Shown one piece after another: positions 1 to 8,925 of a stretch of 54,426 bases of DNA. Every line of letters starts with the position of its first letter. The stretch's first letter is position 1. Made by a program: the position numbers and the translations under genes. Origin of the DNA: an uncultured Bacteroidia bacterium. Lineage in GTDB: Bacteria; Bacteroidota; Bacteroidia; Bacteroidales; UBA932. The notes under the pieces were generated by a model. The model had not been told where the DNA came from and did no database searches. It saw nothing but the letters and a program-made list of their open reading frames with translations. The DNA lies in assembly GCA_902774155.1 (NCBI GenBank), contig CACYHF010000005.1, forward strand, positions 1-54,426, read 5' to 3'.

Positions 1-794
1 AAGAACGAATTCACCGATGTTCTGGCTTCCTATAAAGACATGGGCCTGAATGTGATCGGGGCCGATGCCTCGGCCGACTTCCTGGCCGCGCTGGCCGGGC
101 TCACGGATCCCGAGGCCAAGCGCAAAGCCATCGGCCGGCTGTTTGTGGAGACCTTCGACCAGTATGCCAAGCGCATCGAAGGCGCCCGCTGGCTGGCCCA
201 GGGAACCATTTATCCGGACGTAATCGAGAGCGCCGGCATCGAAGGTATCGCCTCCAAGATCAAGAGCCACCACAACGTGGGCGGCCTGCCGGAGAAGATG
301 AACCTGAAGGTGGTGGAGCCGCTGCGTATGTTGTTTAAGGACGAAGTTCGCCGTGTAGGCCGCGCGCTGGGCATTCCTGCCGCGCTCATCAATCGGCATC
401 CCTTCCCGGGGCCGTCCCTGGCCGTCCGCATCCTGGGCGAAGTCACGGAGGAGAAACTGGCCGTTCTAAGAGAGGCCGATGATATATTCATCCGCGGCCT
501 GCGTTCGTACGACTGCACGGGCATGGGCTTCCCTTCGGCCTCCGACCCCCGCGAAATGGCCACCAACCTGTACGATGCCATCTGGCAGGCGGGTGTGATC
601 CTGCTACCGGTCAAGAGCGTGGGCGTGATGGGCGACGAACGCACCTACGAATGTCCCGTGGCCCTTCGGGCCGTGGTTTCCACCGACGCTATGACCGCCG
701 ACTGGTTCCCCCTCCCGTACGACAAGTCCGCGGCGTAAACCGCGTAGTCTACGACATCTCCTCCAAACCCCCGGCAACCATAGAGTGGGAATAG
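1..794 (+). pseudogene. guaA: GMP synthase, C-terminal part, broken by a short deletion near the 3' end (5' end outside window)
   Basis: The gene enters the window already open, inside the ATP-pyrophosphatase domain, and matches the C-terminal half of glutamine-hydrolysing GMP synthase (XMP to GMP, purine synthesis). Visible motifs are [56 protein letters not shown] and [12 protein letters not shown]. The reading frame stops at 738 just after PLPYD. The normal end of the family ([23 protein letters not shown]-like) is still present but in another frame, from about 723 to the TAG at 792-794. Compared with the usual spacing about 34 bp are missing around 721-725, which causes the frameshift. 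The lost and shifted segment includes the XMP-binding and dimerisation tail, so the product is probably inactive unless this is a sequencing or assembly error. A second GMP synthase-like gene follows directly. Confidence 0.85.
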
Positions 795-832
795 TTGCCA
801 TTTGTATAAGATAATCACAAACCAATCACGAT

Positions 833-1816
833 ATGTCAACAGGAAACGTACGTCCGGCCGATATGGAGCGCATCACTACCCCCGCTCTGGCCCAGAAATT
901 CATTGAAGAACAGGTAAAGGAGCTCCGCGCACAGATTGGCGACAAGAAGGTGCTGCTGGCGCTGTCCGGCGGCGTGGATTCGTCGGTGGTGGCGGCATTG
1001 CTCATCAAGGCCGTTGGCAAGCAGCTGGTATCGGTGCACGTGAATCACGGCTTGCTGCGCAAGGGTGAGCCCGAGCAGGTGGTGAAGGTCTTCCGTGACC
1101 AGCTTAACGCCAACCTCATCTATGTGGACGCGGTGGACCGCTTCCTGGACAAGCTGGCCGGTGTGGCCGATCCTGAGCAGAAGCGCAAGATTATCGGCGC
1201 CGAATTCATCCGCGTGTTCGAGGAAGAGGCCCGCAAGCTGGAAGGCATCAGTTTCCTGGCACAGGGAACCATCTATCCCGACATCGTAGAATCTGGTCCC
1301 GTGAAGTCCCACCACAACGTGGGCGGCCTGCCGGAGGATTTGAAGTTTGAGCTGGTGGAACCCATCAAGCTTCTGTTCAAAGACGAGGTCCGCGTAGTGG
1401 GCAAGGAACTGGGCCTGCCCGACAATATGGTCTATCGTCAGCCGTTCCCCGGCCCCGGCCTGGGCGTGCGCTGCACGGGCGCCATCACGCGTGACCGCTT
1501 GGAAGCCCTGCGCGAAAGCGATGCCATCCTGCGCGAAGAGTTCGCCAAGAATGGTCTGGAGGGCAAAGTTTGGCAGTATTTCACCGTGATTCCGGACTAT
1601 AAGTCCACGGGCGTCAAGGATAACAAGCGCAGCTGGGACTGGCCGGTGATTATCCGTGCCGTAAACACCCGCGACGCCATGACCGCCACCATCGAGGAGA
1701 TTCCGTATGCGCTGCTGCACCACATCACCAAGCGCATTGTGACGGAAGTCCCCGGCGTGAACCGCGTGTTGTATGATTTAACTCCCAAGCCCACGGGAAC
1801 CATTGAGTGGGAATAG
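833..1816 (+). CDS. guaA: Stand-alone GMP synthase ATP-pyrophosphatase subunit (no glutaminase domain)
   Basis: The 327-residue protein covers only the ATP-pyrophosphatase and dimerisation domains of GMP synthase. The PP-loop [14 protein letters not shown] lies near residue 45, followed by [41 protein letters not shown] and [13 protein letters not shown], and the chain ends with the conserved TGTIEWE. The class I glutamine amidotransferase domain (about 190 residues) is absent, and the first 40 residues are a short linker-like region. It resembles the two-subunit GMP synthases, whose ATPase subunit takes ammonia from a separate glutaminase. It starts 39 bp after the end of the broken guaA and ends 3 bp before the phosphodiesterase gene. 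Its tail is intact, so it may supply GMP synthesis with free ammonia or with a glutaminase encoded elsewhere. Confidence 0.88.
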   Translation: MSTGNVRPADMERITTPALAQKFIEEQVKELRAQIGDKKVLLALSGGVDSSVVAALLIKAVGKQLVSVHVNHGLLRKGEPEQVVKVFRDQLNANLIYVDAVDRFLDKLAGVADPEQKRKIIGAEFIRVFEEEARKLEGISFLAQGTIYPDIVESGPVKSHHNVGGLPEDLKFELVEPIKLLFKDEVRVVGKELGLPDNMVYRQPFPGPGLGVRCTGAITRDRLEALRESDAILREEFAKNGLEGKVWQYFTVIPDYKSTGVKDNKRSWDWPVIIRAVNTRDAMTATIEEIPYALLHHITKRIVTEVPGVNRVLYDLTPKPTGTIEWE

Positions 1817-1819
1817 TCT

Positions 1820-2626
1820 ATGAAACGCATACTGACCCTTATAGCCGCTGCTTTGCTTTGCGCGGCTACGCTGTCGGCCCAGCCCAGGATGCTGGCCCAT
1901 CGCGGCGGAAAGGCCGAGCAGGACGAGAATACCCTTGCGGCCTTCAAGGCCACTTACGCGGCCGGCTGTCACGGTTTCGAGACCGACATCCATATCACCG
2001 CCGACGGCAAATACGTGATTATGCACGACGGATTGTTGGACCGCACCACCACCGGCAGCGGTCGGGTAGAGGAGCTGTCATCGGCCTATATCCGTTCCAT
2101 CACCACGAAGGGCGGAGAACCCGTGCCTTTCCTGGAAGATCTGCTGGACTTTTTCAAGGACTGTGAGGGTTTGTATGTGGAGTTTGAGATGAAGACCAAC
2201 AAGGAATACTATCCTGAAGAGCTTCTGCACAAATATTGCGAGGATGTCTATGCCATGGTCACGGCCGCTCAGCCGAAGGATGCGCTGTTCGTATTCACTT
2301 CCTTCGACCCTCGGCCGCTGCTGTATCTGCGGGCCCATCATCCCGACGCAGAGGTGATGTATATCACCGGCAAACCCTGCAGCCATGAGACCGTGGACCT
2401 GTGCAAGGCGTTGGGTATCAATCGACTGGCATGCACAGTGAATGCCTCCAGCCGCGAGAGTGTGCAGTACGCCCATAAGAACGGACTGCTGGTGAGCCTA
2501 TGGCCCGGCGAAAAGTGCGCCGACAGCCACATGGCCTTCCTCATGGGCTCCGACTACCTCTGCTCCGACATCCCCCTGGAACTGATGCAGTATATCAAGG
2601 ATAACAATCTTCCTATTCTGTATTAG
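1820..2626 (+). CDS. Secreted glycerophosphodiester phosphodiesterase (GDPD family)
   Basis: A 268-residue protein with an N-terminal signal peptide (hydrophobic stretch ending ATLSAQ). The GDPD signature follows: AHRGG, ENTLAAF, FETDIHITADG and MHDGLLDRTT, which carry the catalytic histidine pair and the metal-binding Glu/Asp. Family members hydrolyse glycerophosphodiesters to glycerol-3-phosphate and an alcohol; export suggests scavenging of lipid head groups in the periplasm or at the surface. It begins 3 bp after the preceding GMP synthase gene and is probably co-transcribed with it. Length is normal for the family. The exact substrate cannot be read from the sequence. Confidence 0.87.
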   Translation: MKRILTLIAAALLCAATLSAQPRMLAHRGGKAEQDENTLAAFKATYAAGCHGFETDIHITADGKYVIMHDGLLDRTTTGSGRVEELSSAYIRSITTKGGEPVPFLEDLLDFFKDCEGLYVEFEMKTNKEYYPEELLHKYCEDVYAMVTAAQPKDALFVFTSFDPRPLLYLRAHHPDAEVMYITGKPCSHETVDLCKALGINRLACTVNASSRESVQYAHKNGLLVSLWPGEKCADSHMAFLMGSDYLCSDIPLELMQYIKDNNLPILY

Positions 2627-2642
2627 GGACTTAAAAAAAGTC

Positions 2643-2685
2643 TTGCAAATTTTTTAAAAATTCCTCATTTTTGTATCCCGTATTG
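2643..2685 (+). promoter_or_regulatory. glnN promoter with initially transcribed segment shared with pyrG
   Basis: A TTG at about 2643-2645 and a -7-like element ending in TTTTG at 2669-2673 form a Bacteroidota-type promoter. The 17-base stretch TTTTGTATCCCGTATTG at 2669-2685 is repeated exactly at the pyrG promoter (7127-7143). The predicted transcript would start near 2677, giving a leader of about 22 nt before the ATG at 2699. Confidence 0.6.
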
Positions 2686-2698
2686 ATTCTTCGTCATT

Positions 2699-4885
2699 AT
2701 GGGACATCTTAGATTCGACGTAGTGCAGGGGGCCTTCAAGAAGAAGGCGGTTGCCGTAGAAACCCCTGCCGGGAAGCCTTCCGATTATTTCGGCTCCCTC
2801 GTTTTCGGCCGCAGCAACATGAGGAAATACCTGGACAGCCACACGTATGAGCGGCTGATTCGTTGCGTGGACGACGGTGTCCCCTTAGACGCCGCCACGG
2901 CCGATAAAGTGGCCGAAGGGATGAAGGTGTGGGCACTGGAGCACGGCGCCACCCACGTGACGCACTGGTTCCAGCCGCTCACGGAGGGCACGGCCGAAAA
3001 GCACGACGCCTTCCTTACGCCCGACGGTTCCGGCGGCGTGATCGAGCAGTTTGACGGGAAATCGCTGGTACAGCAGGAGCCGGACGCATCGTCCTTCCCC
3101 AACGGCGGCATCCGCGCCACCTTCGAGGCGCGCGGCTACACCGCCTGGGATCCCACTTCGCCCGTTTTCATCCAGGACGACACCCTGTGCATCCCTTCGG
3201 TCTTCGTGGCTTATACCGGAGAGGCCCTGGACTACAAGACCCCGCTGAAAAAGGCCCTGAAGGCCCTGAGCGACGCAGCCGTTCCGGTTTGCCAGCTGTT
3301 TGATCCTAAAGTCAAGCGCGTATATTCTTTCCTGGGTTGGGAGCAAGAATACTTCCTGGTGGATGAAGACCTCTTTGCCGCCCGCCCGGACCTTATGCTC
3401 ACCGGACGCACCCTTATGGGTCATTCCTCGTCCAAAAACCAGCAGTTGAGCGATCACTACTTCGGCGCCATCCCTTCGCGCGTGGCCGCCTTCATGAAGG
3501 ATGTGGAAACGGCCGGTTACAGGTTGGGCATCCCCCTGAAAACGCGCCACAACGAGGTGGCCCCCAACCAGTTTGAGATGGCTCCCGTGTACGAGGAAGC
3601 CAACTTGGCCAACGATCATAACCAGATGATCATGAACGTGATGACGCGCATTGCGCGCAAGCACGGCTTTGTGGTCCTCTTCCACGAAAAGCCCTTCGAG
3701 GGCATCAACGGCAGCGGCAAGCACAATAACTGGTCTATGGGAACCGACAGGGGCGTACAGTTGCTGGCGCCCGGCAAGGACGCCAAGGGCAACCTGCAGT
3801 TCATCACCTTCTTCGTGAACGTGCTGGCGGCCGTGCAGCGGCACAACGGCCTGCTCAAGGCCAGTGTGGCCAGCGCCGGCAACGCGCACCGGCTGGGTGC
3901 GCACGAGGCGCCGCCGGCCATCGTATCGGCCTTCCTGGGCCAGACGATGACCCAGGTGCTGCGGAAGCTGCTGGAGCTGCCTTCGGACACGCCCATCGAG
4001 ATTGCCGGCAAGAAGGGCCGCGGCGTGGGCGTGGTGGAAATCCCCGAAATCTTCGTGGACAACACCGACCGCAACCGGACCTCGCCCTTCGCCTTCACCG
4101 GCAACCGGTTCGAGTTCCGTGCCGTGGGTTCCAGTGCCAACTGCGCCGGCGCCCTCACGGTGCTCAGTGCCGCCGTGGCCCAGCAGCTTACGGCGTTCAA
4201 GGCTGCGGTAGATGGCGCCATGGCCCAGGGAAAACCCCTGGAAACGGCCGTGATGGACTGCCTGAAGCCGCTCATCGGCCAGGTACTGGACACCTTGTGC
4301 TTCGACGGCAACGGCTATAGCGAGGAGTGGAAGGAGCTGGCCCGTGAGCGCGGACTGGATACCGAGTCCAGCGTGCCCCGGATGTTCAGCCAGTTCACCG
4401 CGCCCTCCAGCGTGGAACTGTTCACCCAGACCGGGATTTACAATCTGAAGGAACTGGAAGCCCGCAACGACGTGAAGTGGGAAACTTACTCCACCAAGGT
4501 GCTCATCGAGGCCCGCATGGTGGCCCGTATGGCCATCAACCACATCCTGCCCGCCGGCGTGGAATACCAGCGCAGGCTTTTGAAGAATCTGGACCTGATG
4601 CGCCAGAACTTCCCGGACCACTGGCAGACTATGGCCGCTACCCAGACCGGGCTCATCCGCGAATGCTCGGCCCTGCTGGCCGATATGAAGACCCGCACCG
4701 ATCAGCTGAACGCTGCGCGGGAAGCGGCCGAAGCCCTGGACAATGCCTATGAAAAGGCTGTCGCCGCCGAAAAGGCGGCATCGGCCATCGGCCTGCTGCG
4801 CCAGAGCATTGACAAGCTGGAAGAACTCACAGACAACGACTTATGGCCGCTGCCTAAATACCGCGAGTTATTATTTATTAATTAG
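2699..4885 (+). CDS. glnN: Type III glutamine synthetase (GSIII, GlnN)
   Basis: The 728-residue length is typical of GSIII, the large dodecameric glutamine synthetase common in Bacteroidota, which makes glutamine from glutamate, ammonia and ATP in the cytoplasm. Motifs seen: EQEYFLVDEDL, GHSSSKNQQLSDHYFG, RHNEVAPNQFEMAPVYEE, LANDHNQM, GINGSGKHNNWSMGTD, and the ATP/glutamate-binding block RNRTSPFAFTGNRFEFRAVG. A helical, charged C-terminal region with DNLWPLPKYRELL-type ending closes the chain. It has its own promoter, whose start region is shared with pyrG, a glutamine-using enzyme. Its stop codon interlocks with that of the convergent phosphatase gene (4882-4885). Confidence 0.96.
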   Translation: MGHLRFDVVQGAFKKKAVAVETPAGKPSDYFGSLVFGRSNMRKYLDSHTYERLIRCVDDGVPLDAATADKVAEGMKVWALEHGATHVTHWFQPLTEGTAEKHDAFLTPDGSGGVIEQFDGKSLVQQEPDASSFPNGGIRATFEARGYTAWDPTSPVFIQDDTLCIPSVFVAYTGEALDYKTPLKKALKALSDAAVPVCQLFDPKVKRVYSFLGWEQEYFLVDEDLFAARPDLMLTGRTLMGHSSSKNQQLSDHYFGAIPSRVAAFMKDVETAGYRLGIPLKTRHNEVAPNQFEMAPVYEEANLANDHNQMIMNVMTRIARKHGFVVLFHEKPFEGINGSGKHNNWSMGTDRGVQLLAPGKDAKGNLQFITFFVNVLAAVQRHNGLLKASVASAGNAHRLGAHEAPPAIVSAFLGQTMTQVLRKLLELPSDTPIEIAGKKGRGVGVVEIPEIFVDNTDRNRTSPFAFTGNRFEFRAVGSSANCAGALTVLSAAVAQQLTAFKAAVDGAMAQGKPLETAVMDCLKPLIGQVLDTLCFDGNGYSEEWKELARERGLDTESSVPRMFSQFTAPSSVELFTQTGIYNLKELEARNDVKWETYSTKVLIEARMVARMAINHILPAGVEYQRRLLKNLDLMRQNFPDHWQTMAATQTGLIRECSALLADMKTRTDQLNAAREAAEALDNAYEKAVAAEKAASAIGLLRQSIDKLEELTDNDLWPLPKYRELLFIN

Positions 4886-5643
4886 CGGGCGAGGTTCTTG
4901 ACGATCGCCTTGTACTTTTTATCAGGGACGATCCCGTAGACCAGGTAGACGAATTCGGCGCGGGCCCGGTCCATTTGCTCGCGATACGCCGGGCTGCTCT
5001 GCAGCTGGACATAGCCGATGCTGGCGGCCGGGCGGCTGACGTCTACGTCGCTCTGCCAGTGCGCGCCGGTAATGACGCGGTTTTCACCATATCTCCAGGC
5101 GCGGGCGAAAAGCTCGGCGGTGGCCGCCGGATTGATTTCGGCCAGGACCAGCGCCGCCGCCCAGCCGCGGATGGTGTGCCCGGAGGGGTAGGAGCCTTCG
5201 TTCCGGAGTTCGTCCTCTTCCCAGGTGGTGAGCATGTGCTCGTTGTACATCACATAAGGACGTTTGCGGTTGTAATAGGCCTTGGGGATGATGCGGACGA
5301 GTTCGATGGTACCCACGCCCTGCGTAAAGGCTTTATAGATTTCCGGGGTCTTTTCCTGAGAGATTTCCAGGCCGAAAGGCACGCTGAAGATGACGGCCAG
5401 GGTGTCCAGGTTCCAGATGGCGTCGTGTTCGATCTCAGCGGCGCGTTCGGCATCCTGCCGCATGGTCTTTCCCCACATATACCGCAGGATATCATTGGCG
5501 AATTCCAGGCTGCCGGAGTCGGGCGGCGCCGGCAGGCAGTTCACCAGATTCGTCATCTCTTCTTTGGTAAAATAGGTTTGGGGATTTTGCGCAAAAACGG
5601 AGGCGCAAAGGCATAATGACAGAAGGAAGGAAATGTATTTCAT
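4882..5643 (-). CDS. Secreted PAP2-family (class A acid) phosphatase
   Basis: From the ATG at 5643 the protein has 253 residues and a clear signal peptide (MKYISFLLSLCLCASVFAQ). The acid phosphatase signature is present: KRPYVMYN, PSGHTIRG and ENRVITGAHWQSDVDV, corresponding to the K-RP, PSGH and SR...H...D motifs, with Asn in place of the usual Ser before Arg. The family removes phosphate from diverse organic phosphomonoesters in the periplasm. A longer in-frame start at 5667 would place eight residues before the signal peptide and is less likely. It runs convergent to glnN and the two stop codons overlap (TTAG). Confidence 0.85.
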   Translation of the reverse strand: MKYISFLLSLCLCASVFAQNPQTYFTKEEMTNLVNCLPAPPDSGSLEFANDILRYMWGKTMRQDAERAAEIEHDAIWNLDTLAVIFSVPFGLEISQEKTPEIYKAFTQGVGTIELVRIIPKAYYNRKRPYVMYNEHMLTTWEEDELRNEGSYPSGHTIRGWAAALVLAEINPAATAELFARAWRYGENRVITGAHWQSDVDVSRPAASIGYVQLQSSPAYREQMDRARAEFVYLVYGIVPDKKYKAIVKNLAR

Positions 5644-5677
5644 AGTACAAATTGAATCACGACACAAAAATAATCGT

Positions 5678-5685
5678 TATCTTTG
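5678..5685 (+). promoter_or_regulatory. -7 promoter element of pepP
   Basis: TATCTTTG matches the Bacteroidota -7 consensus TAnnTTTG, giving a predicted start near 5689 and a leader of about 19 nt before the ATG at 5708. Confidence 0.6.
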
Positions 5686-5707
5686 AGGAAACAAATAATC
5701 CAAGGAT

Positions 5708-7093
5708 ATGTTTGCAAAAGAGGTATACGTTCGTCGTCGGGCCGAACTGGCCCAAAAGATGCGGGAAGCCGGCCAGAACGGCATCATTCTGTTTGTCGGA
5801 AACGCCGAAGCTCCGGCCCAGTACAAGGATAATTGCTACAAATGGCGTCAGGACAGCTCCTGGCTGTATTACTGGGGCCTGGACGAACCCCTGATGGCCG
5901 CCGTCCTGGACATCGACTCCGGCGCCGAAACCCTCTTTGCCGATGATGTGGACATAGACGACATCATCTGGATGGGCCCGCAACCCAGCGTCCGGTCCAA
6001 GGCCGATGCCGTGGGCGTTGCTGGCACCGCGCCCTATTCGGCCGTGGAAGATCCTGTGGCACTGGCCCTTAAGAGCGGCCGCCCGGTCCATTTCCTGCCG
6101 CCCAGCCGTTATTTCAACACCCTCCGGCTGCAGCAACTGGTGCCCGGCGGCAAGCCCTCCGAAGCGCTTGTCAAGGCCGTCATTTCCCAGCGCCTCATCA
6201 AGGAAGACATTGAAATTGCCGCGCTGGACCACGCCTGTTACCTGGGTTACCAGATGCATTCCGTGGCACGGGACGCTATCCGGATCGGCATCGTGGAGCA
6301 GGACATTGTGGGCCAGATGGAAGGCGTGGCGCTGGCCAAGGGCTGGGGCGTTTCTTTCCCCACCATCCTCACGCAGCACGGCGAAACCCTGCACAACCAC
6401 ATTCACGATAAAATCATCGAACCCGGCAAGCTTATGGTCATCGATGCCGGTGTAGAGAGCAACGAGCACTATGCCTCGGACTTCACCCGCACCTATCCCA
6501 CCACGGGCAAGTTCACGCAGAAACAGCGGGAGGTTTACCAGATTGTCTATGAGTGCAACGAACTGGCGTTCAGCCTGTCCAAGCCCGGCATCACCTACCG
6601 TGACATCCATCTGGCCACGGCCCGCAAGATGCTGGAGGGCCTGAGCGCCCTGGGTCTGGTGAAAGGAGATCTGGACGAAATGGTGGCCAAAGGCATCGCC
6701 GGTCTGTTCCAGCCCCACGGCCTGGGTCACAACATGGGTATGGACGTACACGACATGGAAGACCTGGGCGAAAACCTGGTAGGCTACGACCCCGACCAGA
6801 CCCGCGCCAAGCAGCTGGGCCTGGGCTCGCTGCGCATGGCCCGTCGCCTGCGCCCCGGCCACGTGATCACCGACGAACCCGGCATTTACTTCATCCCGGC
6901 GCTCATCGAAAAGTTCAAGAAGGAAGGCCTGGGCTATGACTTTGTGAACTACGCCAAGCTGGAAAGCTATTACGACTTCGGCGGCATCCGCCTGGAAGAC
7001 GATGTCCTCATCACAGCCGATGGTGCCCGCCGCCTGGGTCCCAAGCGCCTGCCCATCAGCCCCGAGGAAGTAGAAGCCGCCATGAAACGCTAA
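5708..7093 (+). CDS. pepP: Xaa-Pro aminopeptidase (M24B)
   Basis: The 461-residue protein has the N-terminal aminopeptidase P domain (DSSWLYYWGLDEP near residue 55) followed by the creatinase-like pita-bread metallopeptidase domain. Metal and substrate residues are seen in HGETLHNHIHD, VIDAGVESNEHYASDFTRT (two Asp), QPHGLGHNMGMDVHD (His), DEPGIYFIP (Glu) and GGIRLEDDVLIT (Glu). It removes N-terminal residues in front of proline in the cytoplasm, using two Mn or similar metals. The TATCTTTG promoter lies directly upstream, divergent from the phosphatase gene. No signal peptide is visible. Confidence 0.94.
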   Translation: MFAKEVYVRRRAELAQKMREAGQNGIILFVGNAEAPAQYKDNCYKWRQDSSWLYYWGLDEPLMAAVLDIDSGAETLFADDVDIDDIIWMGPQPSVRSKADAVGVAGTAPYSAVEDPVALALKSGRPVHFLPPSRYFNTLRLQQLVPGGKPSEALVKAVISQRLIKEDIEIAALDHACYLGYQMHSVARDAIRIGIVEQDIVGQMEGVALAKGWGVSFPTILTQHGETLHNHIHDKIIEPGKLMVIDAGVESNEHYASDFTRTYPTTGKFTQKQREVYQIVYECNELAFSLSKPGITYRDIHLATARKMLEGLSALGLVKGDLDEMVAKGIAGLFQPHGLGHNMGMDVHDMEDLGENLVGYDPDQTRAKQLGLGSLRMARRLRPGHVITDEPGIYFIPALIEKFKKEGLGYDFVNYAKLESYYDFGGIRLEDDVLITADGARRLGPKRLPISPEEVEAAMKR

Positions 7094-7123
7094 AAAAACC
7101 TTGTAAAAACCGCGAATAAGTCC

Positions 7124-7143
7124 TAATTTTGTATCCCGTATTG
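7124..7143 (+). promoter_or_regulatory. pyrG promoter and shared initially transcribed segment
   Basis: TAATTTTG (7124-7131) fits the -7 consensus and a CTTG lies about 20 bases upstream near 7100. Bases 7127-7143 repeat the glnN start region (2669-2685) exactly over 17 nt. The leader to the ATG at 7163 is about 28 nt. Confidence 0.6.
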
Positions 7144-7162
7144 TTTTTGAAGCAAACGGGAA

Positions 7163-8755
7163 ATGAAAACAAAGTACATCTTTGTAACGGGAGGCGTAGT
7201 CTCCTCCCTGGGAAAAGGAATTATCTCTTCCAGTATCGGAAGGCTCCTTCAGACTTGCGGTTACAGGGTAACCATCCAAAAGTTCGATCCATACATCAAT
7301 ATAGATCCGGGCACGCTCAATCCCTATGAACACGGAGAGTGCTACGTGACCGACGATGGCATGGAGACAGATCTGGATCTGGGTCATTATGAACGCTTTA
7401 CCGGCATCCATACTACCCGGAACAACTCTGTCACCACGGGTAAGATCTATCAGGCTGTCATTGAAAAGGAGCGCCGGGGAGACTATTTGGGAAAGACCAT
7501 CCAGGTGGTTCCCCATATCACCAATGAGATCAAGGAACGCATCAAGGCCAATGCGGCCGGCGGGGAGTTCGATTTCATTATTACCGAGATAGGAGGAACC
7601 ATCGGCGACATCGAAAGTGCCCCGTTCCTGGAGGCCATCCGCCAGCTCCGATGGGAACTGGGCGGAAATTCCCTTTGCATTCACCTTACCTACGTTCCGT
7701 ACCTGAAGGCCGCCGGAGAGCTGAAAACCAAGCCCACACAGCACTCTGTCAAGGAGTTGCAGAGCCTGGGTATCCAGCCGGACATCTTGATCCTGCGTAC
7801 GGAAAAGCACCTGAACCGGGAAATCCTTCAAAAAGTGGCGGCTTTTTGTAACGTGAGCGGTGATGCCGTTATCCAGAGCGAGGACCTGCCCAGTATTTAT
7901 GAAGTTCCGCTGAATATGCACCGGCAGAGGCTGGACAAAACCATCCTGGCCAAATTGGGGATGGACCATATGGAAGGTCACGAGCAGTCGCTGTCACATT
8001 GGGAAGAATTTGTCCGAAAAGAGAAAGACCTGCGAACCGGCGTAAAAGTGGGACTGGTGGGGAAATATGACTTGCAGGATGCCTATAAGAGCATACGTGA
8101 AAGCCTGCATATCGCCGGAATCCATACCGGTAAAAAGGTGGAAATCAAGTTCGTGAACAGCGAAAACCTGGATGCATCCAATGTGGAAGAGGCCCTTTCC
8201 GGGTTAGACGGGGTGGTTATCTGCCCCGGATTCGGCAGCCGTGGGATTGAGGGAAAAATAGAGGCCGTCACCTATACCCGTACCCACAATATTCCCACCT
8301 TCGGGATTTGCCTGGGGATGCAGATGATGGTGATTGAGTTTGCCCGGAATGTCCTGGGACTCAAGGACGCCCACAGCTCCGAGATGAACCCCGAAACGCC
8401 CCATAATGTGATTGATATGATGGAAGACCAGAAGCAGTTGAGCCAGTTGGGCGGCACCATGCGCCTGGGCGGTTATACCTGTGAACTGGCCGACGGAAGC
8501 CGGGTGAGGGACATTTACGGGAAAGACCGTATCCGGGAGCGTCACCGTCACCGCTATGAGTTCAACAACAACTACAAGGACCGCTTCCAGCAGGCCGGAA
8601 TGCGCTGCTCGGGCCGGAATCCGGAAAGTGACCTTGTGGAAATTGTGGAAATCCCTTCCTTAAAATGGTTTATCGGCACACAGTTCCATCCGGAGTACTC
8701 GTCCACTGTACTCACGCCGCATCCGCTGTTCGTGAATTTTATCAAAAGTCTGTAG
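7163..8755 (+). CDS. pyrG: CTP synthase
   Basis: The 530-residue protein has the N-terminal amidoligase domain (FVTGGVVSSLGKGI P-loop, QKFDPYINIDPGT, HGECYVTDDGMETDLDLGHYERF) and a C-terminal class I glutamine amidotransferase domain. The catalytic cysteine lies in GICLGMQ (residue 383) and the His/Glu pair in FHPEY near residue 510. It converts UTP, ATP and glutamine to CTP in pyrimidine synthesis. Its length and motif order are standard. The start is supported by the promoter at 7124 and by the conserved MKTKYIFVTGG N-terminus. Confidence 0.97.
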   Translation: MKTKYIFVTGGVVSSLGKGIISSSIGRLLQTCGYRVTIQKFDPYINIDPGTLNPYEHGECYVTDDGMETDLDLGHYERFTGIHTTRNNSVTTGKIYQAVIEKERRGDYLGKTIQVVPHITNEIKERIKANAAGGEFDFIITEIGGTIGDIESAPFLEAIRQLRWELGGNSLCIHLTYVPYLKAAGELKTKPTQHSVKELQSLGIQPDILILRTEKHLNREILQKVAAFCNVSGDAVIQSEDLPSIYEVPLNMHRQRLDKTILAKLGMDHMEGHEQSLSHWEEFVRKEKDLRTGVKVGLVGKYDLQDAYKSIRESLHIAGIHTGKKVEIKFVNSENLDASNVEEALSGLDGVVICPGFGSRGIEGKIEAVTYTRTHNIPTFGICLGMQMMVIEFARNVLGLKDAHSSEMNPETPHNVIDMMEDQKQLSQLGGTMRLGGYTCELADGSRVRDIYGKDRIRERHRHRYEFNNNYKDRFQQAGMRCSGRNPESDLVEIVEIPSLKWFIGTQFHPEYSSTVLTPHPLFVNFIKSL

Positions 8756-8898
8756 TCTGCAGCCTGTTCAATGTACAAGGTTGGTTTATTTGCCGCCAAT
8801 CTTGAACACGGAAAATGCCCTGGAGGTGTGTCCGGGCATGTATTGATGTGCAAGGATGGTCACTTTAGCCGCAAATAGGAAATGACGCGGGTTTTTAC
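8756..8898. repeat. Intergenic region with an imperfect direct repeat and a short hairpin
   Basis: Two related segments of 33-34 bases, at about 8768-8800 and 8843-8876, share TGT-CAAGG-TGGT and GCCGC-AAT blocks. Between them ATGCCC and GGGCAT (8815-8839) can pair as a 6-bp stem. No coding sequence is evident. The ahcY promoter lies after the repeats, so they are not part of the ahcY leader. Function unknown. Confidence 0.4.
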
Positions 8899-8906
8899 TA
8901 ACTTTG
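8899..8906 (+). promoter_or_regulatory. -7 promoter element of ahcY
   Basis: TAACTTTG matches TAnnTTTG. The predicted transcript start is near 8910, leaving a leader of about 16 nt before the ATG at 8926. Confidence 0.55.
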
Positions 8907-8925
8907 CGCGTTCATTTAAGTTGGT

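Noticed and set aside
5657-7981. A 774-codon open frame antisense to pepP and pyrG
   Set aside because: It lies across two clear conserved genes and has no recognisable domains. Long antisense frames arise here from GC-rich third-position codon bias.
8756-8925. SAH or SAM riboswitch before ahcY
   Set aside because: The promoter box is at 8899, so only about 16 bases are transcribed before the start. The conserved cores of those riboswitches are not seen.
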